A stretch of DNA of 9,950 bases, from contig JAFAWJ010000396.1 in assembly GCA_019242065.1 (NCBI GenBank), positions 1 to 9,950 on the forward strand, given 5' to 3'. The position numbers were made by a program, and so were the translations under genes. Origin of the DNA: Chloroflexota bacterium. GTDB taxonomy: Bacteria; Chloroflexota; UBA6077; CF-72. The notes under the pieces are model-generated. The model saw nothing but the letters and a program-made list of their open reading frames with translations. It did not search any database and was not told the origin of the DNA. Below are positions 6,407-9,950 of the stretch, piece by piece; the stretch's first letter is position 1; each line of letters begins with the position of its first letter.

Positions 6407-7425
6407 ATCTGGCCAATCTCGTCGCCGCCGTCCTGCTGCTGGCGGTGACCGCCTATGCGATCTTTGCTGGCGCTGACTTTGGTGCAGGCTTCTGGGACCT
6501 GATTGCGGGTGGCTCGCGCGCCGGTGCCAGGCCGCGCGCGTTGATCAATCGCGCGGTCAGCCCGGTCTGGGAGGTCAACCACGTGTGGGTGATCCTCTGT
6601 GTCGTGGTCTTGTGGACCGCGTTTCCACCGGCGTTTGGCTCGCTGATGACCACACTGTCCATCCCGATCAGCCTGGCGCTGCTCGGCATCGTCCTGCGCG
6701 GAGCCGGCTTTGCACTGCGGCATGAAGCCGAACGCCTGTCACAGCAACGCTTGTTGGGCGGCGTGTTCGCGATTGCGTCAGTGTTGACGCCGTTTTTCTT
6801 CGGCGCGGCGATCGGCGGCATCATCTCGGGCCGAGTACCGGTCGGCAATGCGGCCGGCAACCCGCTGACCAGTTGGCTCAACCCGACCTCGATTGTCGTC
6901 GGCATTCTCGCAGTCGCCGCGTGCGCGTATCTGGCGGCAGTCTTCCTGGTCACCGATGCCTACCACGCCGGCGATCTAGCCATGAGTCAGTATTTCCGTC
7001 TGCGCGCCATCGTCGCCGCCGTCTGCGCGGGCGTGGTCGCCGCGGTCGGCGTGCTGGTGCTGAGAGTCGACGCCCCCTTTATCTTTCAGGGTCTGGCGCA
7101 GCGCGGTTGGGTGCTCATGCTGCTGTCGGGCGTGTGTGGCGTGGCCGCTCTGCTGCTGCTGCGCAGAAACGCCCGACACGCCACGCGCGCGCTCGCCGCC
7201 CTGGCCGTCGCGGCCATCGTGTGGGGCTGGGGTATTGCCCAGTACCCGTACTTGCTACCCGAAACCCTGACGATTTCTACCGCGGCGGGCGCCCCGGCGA
7301 CCCTGGGCTGGCTGGTTGTCGTCGTCGTCGTGGCGGTGTTGCTGGTGGTCCCGTCGCTGTTCCTCGTCTACCGCCTCGACCAACAGAGTCGACTTGAAGC
7401 CAATCCACTGGAGATCAACGCATGA
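6403..7425 (+). CDS. cydB: Cytochrome bd quinol oxidase subunit II
   Basis: This 340-residue, strongly hydrophobic protein has about eight to nine membrane helices. It is the partner subunit that stabilises the heme-bearing subunit I. Family landmarks are FAGADFGAGFWDL near residues 21-33 (counterpart of 'LDGFDLG'), WEVNHVWVIL at 56-65 (counterpart of 'WDGNEVWL'), and LRGAGFALRHEAE at 98-110. Start ATG 6403 overlaps the cydA stop (ATGA, 6403-6406); only a weak GGGAAG precedes it, so translation is likely coupled. Its stop overlaps the ndh start in the same way. The frame is open for more than 1 kb upstream through cydA, a GC-rich shadow that should not be added to this protein. A run of Val codons (four GTC in a row around 7320) lies in the last helix. 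No cydX-like small subunit gene fits between cydB and ndh. Confidence 0.95.
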   Translation: MNLANLVAAVLLLAVTAYAIFAGADFGAGFWDLIAGGSRAGARPRALINRAVSPVWEVNHVWVILCVVVLWTAFPPAFGSLMTTLSIPISLALLGIVLRGAGFALRHEAERLSQQRLLGGVFAIASVLTPFFFGAAIGGIISGRVPVGNAAGNPLTSWLNPTSIVVGILAVAACAYLAAVFLVTDAYHAGDLAMSQYFRLRAIVAAVCAGVVAAVGVLVLRVDAPFIFQGLAQRGWVLMLLSGVCGVAALLLLRRNARHATRALAALAVAAIVWGWGIAQYPYLLPETLTISTAAGAPATLGWLVVVVVVAVLLVVPSLFLVYRLDQQSRLEANPLEINA

Positions 7426-8762
7426 CGCACAACGGATCGACTACCAGCGCTGGCGCCCTGCCGCACGTGGTGATCGTGGGCGGCGGATTCGGCGGAGTCG
7501 CGGCCGCCAAAGAGCTGAAAAACGTCCCCGTCCGCGTCACGCTCATCGATCGCACCAACTACCACCTCTTTCAACCCCTGCTGTACCAGGTGGCCACCGG
7601 CGTCCTCGAGCCGGGCACCATCACCACCCCCATCCGCTCACTGTTCAGCGGGCAGAAAAACGTCGACTTCCTCATGGCCGAAGTCTGCGGCGTGGATAAA
7701 GACCAGCGACGGGTCCAGCTCGTGGGTGGCGTCTCGATCCCCTACGACTATCTGGTCCTGGCCACCGGCGTACAGGGCAGCTACTTCGGTCACGACGAGT
7801 GGGCGCCCCTGGCGCCCAGCATGAAGACGCTGGCCGACGCCGAATTCTTGCGGCGACGTATCGTCGGAGCCCTCGAACAGGCCGATCGGGCCGCCGACCC
7901 GGCCGTCCGCGAAGAACTCATGACTTTCGTGCTGGTCGGGGCCGGACCGACCGGCTGCGAGCTGGCCGGCGAGCTGGCCCAACACTTTCACCGCGTGCCC
8001 GCCGAATACCGCCACATCGATCCGCGCCAGGCCCGCATCATCCTGGTCGAAGCCGGACCGCGCGCCCTGGCGGGCTTTTCGGAGGGGCTCGCCCAGGGGG
8101 CGGTCAACAAGCTGCGCAGCCTGGGCGTCGAGGTGCGGCTCGGCCAGGCCGTCGAACACGTGGACGAGGACGGCGTGATCATCGCCGGTGAGCGCGTCCG
8201 CACACGCACGGTGCTGTGGACGGCGGGTGTCGCCGCGTCACCGGCCGCGCGCTGGCTGGAGGCCGAGTCCGACCGTCCAGGACGCACAGTGGTCGGCCCG
8301 GACCTGTCGATCGAGGGCCACCCCGAGATCTTCGTCGTCGGTGACACCGCGCACATCGAGAATAACGGCAAGGTCCTACCGGGCGTGGCGCAGGTCGCCC
8401 TCCAGAGTGGCAAGCATGCCGGCCACACCATTCGTGCCCGCGTCATGCACCAGCCGTCTCCAGGTGCCTTCAGCTACTTCGACAAGGGCAACATGGCCAC
8501 CATCTCGCAGGGTTACGCCATCATGGAGAAGGACAAGCTGAAGATAGATGGACCCCTCGGAAAAACAGGCTGGGCGTTCATCCACGTGCTGTACCTTGGG
8601 CGGGCCGAAGGCCAGCTGATGCTGTGCATGCAGTGGTTGTTCGGCGTCATGTTCGGCAGAATCGGGTCGCGGTACATCGATACGCCGTCCTTCGAGTCGC
8701 CCACGCGACCGCCGGCTCCGGTTGCCGCCACCAGCTCAACGCCCGATCGTCCCGCGAGCTAA
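7422..8762 (+). CDS. ndh: Type II NADH:quinone oxidoreductase (FAD, non-proton-pumping)
   Basis: This 446-residue peripheral membrane flavoprotein would oxidise NADH and reduce quinone without moving protons. The FAD-binding Rossmann motif is VIVGGGFGG (17-25), followed by the acidic strand end LIDR. LATG lies at 113-116, and the second Rossmann motif VGAGPTGCELAGE (172-184) binds NAD(P)H. FVVGDTA at 305-310 places the flavin-contacting Asp at 308. AQVALQ (323-328) matches the AQxAxQ quinone-site motif of NDH-2 enzymes. The C-terminal region includes GWAFIHVLYLGR and WLFGVMFGR (about 383-413), suitable as an amphipathic membrane anchor, then a Pro/Ala/Thr-rich tail. ATG 7422 overlaps the cydB stop (ATGA), and GGAG at 7410-7413 lies 8 nt upstream. 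Being coupled to cydAB, it very likely supplies quinol to the bd oxidase. The family includes sulfide:quinone reductase relatives, but no SQR-type cysteine pair is visible. Confidence 0.93.
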   Translation: MTHNGSTTSAGALPHVVIVGGGFGGVAAAKELKNVPVRVTLIDRTNYHLFQPLLYQVATGVLEPGTITTPIRSLFSGQKNVDFLMAEVCGVDKDQRRVQLVGGVSIPYDYLVLATGVQGSYFGHDEWAPLAPSMKTLADAEFLRRRIVGALEQADRAADPAVREELMTFVLVGAGPTGCELAGELAQHFHRVPAEYRHIDPRQARIILVEAGPRALAGFSEGLAQGAVNKLRSLGVEVRLGQAVEHVDEDGVIIAGERVRTRTVLWTAGVAASPAARWLEAESDRPGRTVVGPDLSIEGHPEIFVVGDTAHIENNGKVLPGVAQVALQSGKHAGHTIRARVMHQPSPGAFSYFDKGNMATISQGYAIMEKDKLKIDGPLGKTGWAFIHVLYLGRAEGQLMLCMQWLFGVMFGRIGSRYIDTPSFESPTRPPAPVAATSSTPDRPAS

Positions 8763-8763
8763 C

Positions 8764-8782
8764 AGGAGACATGCACACATGA
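8764..8782 (+). promoter_or_regulatory. Ribosome binding site and three-codon mini-ORF before the glucosidase start
   Basis: AGGAG (8764-8768) is only 2 nt from a first ATG at 8771, which reads Met-His-Thr-stop, and 10 nt from the ATG at 8779 that opens the long frame. The mini-ORF's stop (8780-8782) overlaps that second ATG as ATGA. The spacing favours 8779 as the real start. Confidence 0.5.
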
Positions 8783-9950
8783 GCACCGAGCGACAACGCG
8801 TCGAGGCTTTCGGCAAACTCGAGAACGGCCTGCGCCAGGCCAGCGACTGGTACCTCTGGGGACCGTACGTCAGCGAGCGGCAGTGGGGCACCGTCCGCGA
8901 GGACTACAGCGCCGACGGCGAAGCCTGGGACTACTTTCCTCACGATCACGCCCGCTCGCGCGCCTACCGTTGGGGCGAGGATGGACTGGCCGGCTTCTCC
9001 GACATCGAGCAGCGCTTGTGCCTGGGTCTGGCCTTGTGGAATGGTCGCGACCCGATCCTCAAAGAGCGGATCTTCGGCTTGACGGGCGCCCAGGCCAACC
9101 ACGGTGAGGACGCCAAAGAATACTGGTGGTACCTGGACGCCACGCCAAGTCACGGCTGGAATCGATGGCGCTACCACTACCCGCAGACCGCGTTCCCCTA
9201 CCAGAACCTGATCGACGAAAACTCGCGCCGTGGGAAATTCGATCCGGAGTACGAGCTGCTGGATACGGGCGCATTCGAGGCCGACCGCTACTGGATCGTC
9301 GAAGTCGATTACGCCAAAGCCGCGCCCCTGGACCTGCTGATGCACGTGCGCATCACCAACCCCGGCCCGGACGCCGAAACGCTGCACGTGCTGCCGACCG
9401 CCTGGTTTCGCAATACCTGGGACTGGGAGGTCGACGCCGAAAAGCCCAGGCTCCAGCGGGGTGACGGATCCTCGGTTCGTGTCGAACACCCGTTTCTCGG
9501 CGAGCTCGAGCTGCTCGGCGGACCGGATCCGTCCGGCGCCCAACCCACCTTGTTGTTCTGCGAAAACGAGACCAACACGCAGCGATTATTCGGCGTCCCG
9601 TCTGCGACGCCATACCCCAAAGACGGCATCAACGACCACGTCATCAGCGGATCGCCGACGGTCAACCCGGATCAGTCCGGCACCAAATGTGCCTTCTGGT
9701 ACCAGCTGAGTGTTCCGGCGGGCAGCAGCGTCGAGCTGCGCCTCCGTCTGCGTCCGTCGGCCGCAGCGTCGCGGCCGACGGACCTCCTGACGGAGGATTT
9801 CGACCGGGTCGTCGCCGCACGACATGCCGAGGCGGACGAGTTCTACGCCGAGCTGACGCCGCAGACGGCCTCGGCCGACGAGGCACTGGTCATGCGCCAG
9901 GCGTTCGCGGGTATGTTGTGGAGCAAGCAGTTCTACTATTACGACGTCGC
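8779..9950 (+). CDS. MGH1-type (GH63-like) glucosidase, N-terminal part, runs off the window
   Basis: The open frame from ATG 8779 runs to the window end without a stop, giving 390 codons. The N-terminal part carries the highly conserved block of bacterial GH63-like 'glucosidases' with an MGH1-type domain: LWGPYVSERQWGTVREDYS (26-44), WDYFPHDHARSRAYRWGEDG (50-69), LALWNGRDPILKERIFGLTG (84-103), NHGEDAKEYW (107-116), TAWFRNTWDWE (207-217). These proteins are usually near 850-900 residues, so the (alpha/alpha)6 barrel with the catalytic acids lies mostly or wholly beyond the window. No signal peptide is seen, so it should act in the cytoplasm on alpha-glucosides or glucosyl-/mannosyl-glycerate-like compounds (family inference; substrate unknown). 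It starts 16 nt after ndh, so co-transcription with cydAB-ndh is likely. Cys80 and the phrase KCAFWYQ (about 305) are individual variations with no obvious meaning. Confidence 0.87.
   Translation, partial: MSTERQRVEAFGKLENGLRQASDWYLWGPYVSERQWGTVREDYSADGEAWDYFPHDHARSRAYRWGEDGLAGFSDIEQRLCLGLALWNGRDPILKERIFGLTGAQANHGEDAKEYWWYLDATPSHGWNRWRYHYPQTAFPYQNLIDENSRRGKFDPEYELLDTGAFEADRYWIVEVDYAKAAPLDLLMHVRITNPGPDAETLHVLPTAWFRNTWDWEVDAEKPRLQRGDGSSVRVEHPFLGELELLGGPDPSGAQPTLLFCENETNTQRLFGVPSATPYPKDGINDHVISGSPTVNPDQSGTKCAFWYQLSVPAGSSVELRLRLRPSAAASRPTDLLTEDFDRVVAARHAEADEFYAELTPQTASADEALVMRQAFAGMLWSKQFYYYDV

Noticed and set aside
7316..7336. Run of GTC codons in cydB as a possible slippage site
   Set aside because: Only four repeats of three bases, encoding Val in a membrane helix; slippage would not shift the frame.
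8647..9543. 298-codon - strand frame opposite the end of ndh and the glucosidase
   Set aside because: The + strand frame carries highly conserved glucosidase motifs across the same bases, so the antisense frame is a shadow.
1..9950. CRISPR arrays, tRNA or rRNA genes, insertion sequences, integrase or attachment sites
   Set aside because: I saw no regularly spaced repeats, tRNA-like sequence, transposase motif or long terminal inverted repeats on reading the window.

Overview
The window is GC-rich (roughly two-thirds G+C by eye) and gene-dense, with many ATGA stop/start overlaps. Its gene set resembles uncultured soil or thermophilic Chloroflexota: a Tat-type lipoprotein solute-binding protein with a long Ala/Pro/Thr linker, a bacterial G1 glutamic peptidase, a DUF6325-like protein and an MGH1-type glucosidase. 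Actinomycetota is an alternative. The assignment is inference from gene content; no rRNA or other marker gene is present.

Left region (1-3109, + strand): the 3' end of an amidohydrolase-superfamily gene, then a 255-bp gap holding a short decayed-looking copy of that gene's 3' coding sequence, then a two-domain extradiol dioxygenase (VOC fold) that overlaps by ATGA a family-5 ABC solute-binding lipoprotein. Together they look like part of an uptake and degradation pathway for an aromatic or amide-like compound. No permease or ATPase gene is visible.

Middle (3110-4815): a secreted G1 endopeptidase on the - strand; a 394-bp stretch without an intact gene, which carries on the + strand a fragment resembling the 3' end of a second G1 peptidase, plus a 10-bp hairpin; then a DUF6325-like protein on the - strand, divergent from the next operon.

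Right region (4937-9950, + strand): cydA-cydB-ndh, each joined to the next by a 4-nt ATGA overlap, followed 16 nt later by the first 390 codons of an MGH1/GH63-like glucosidase that runs off the window. The first three form a compact electron-transfer chain: the type II NADH dehydrogenase passes electrons from NADH to quinone, and the bd oxidase passes them from quinol to oxygen. The CydA is of the short Q-loop kind.

The main oddities are two gene-end relics beside intact relatives, a dioxygenase whose supposedly non-catalytic domain also keeps a His-His-Glu triad, and a translationally coupled NADH-to-oxygen module. I found no CRISPR array, tRNA, rRNA, insertion sequence or integrase. Nothing here amounts to a clearly new defence or mobile system.
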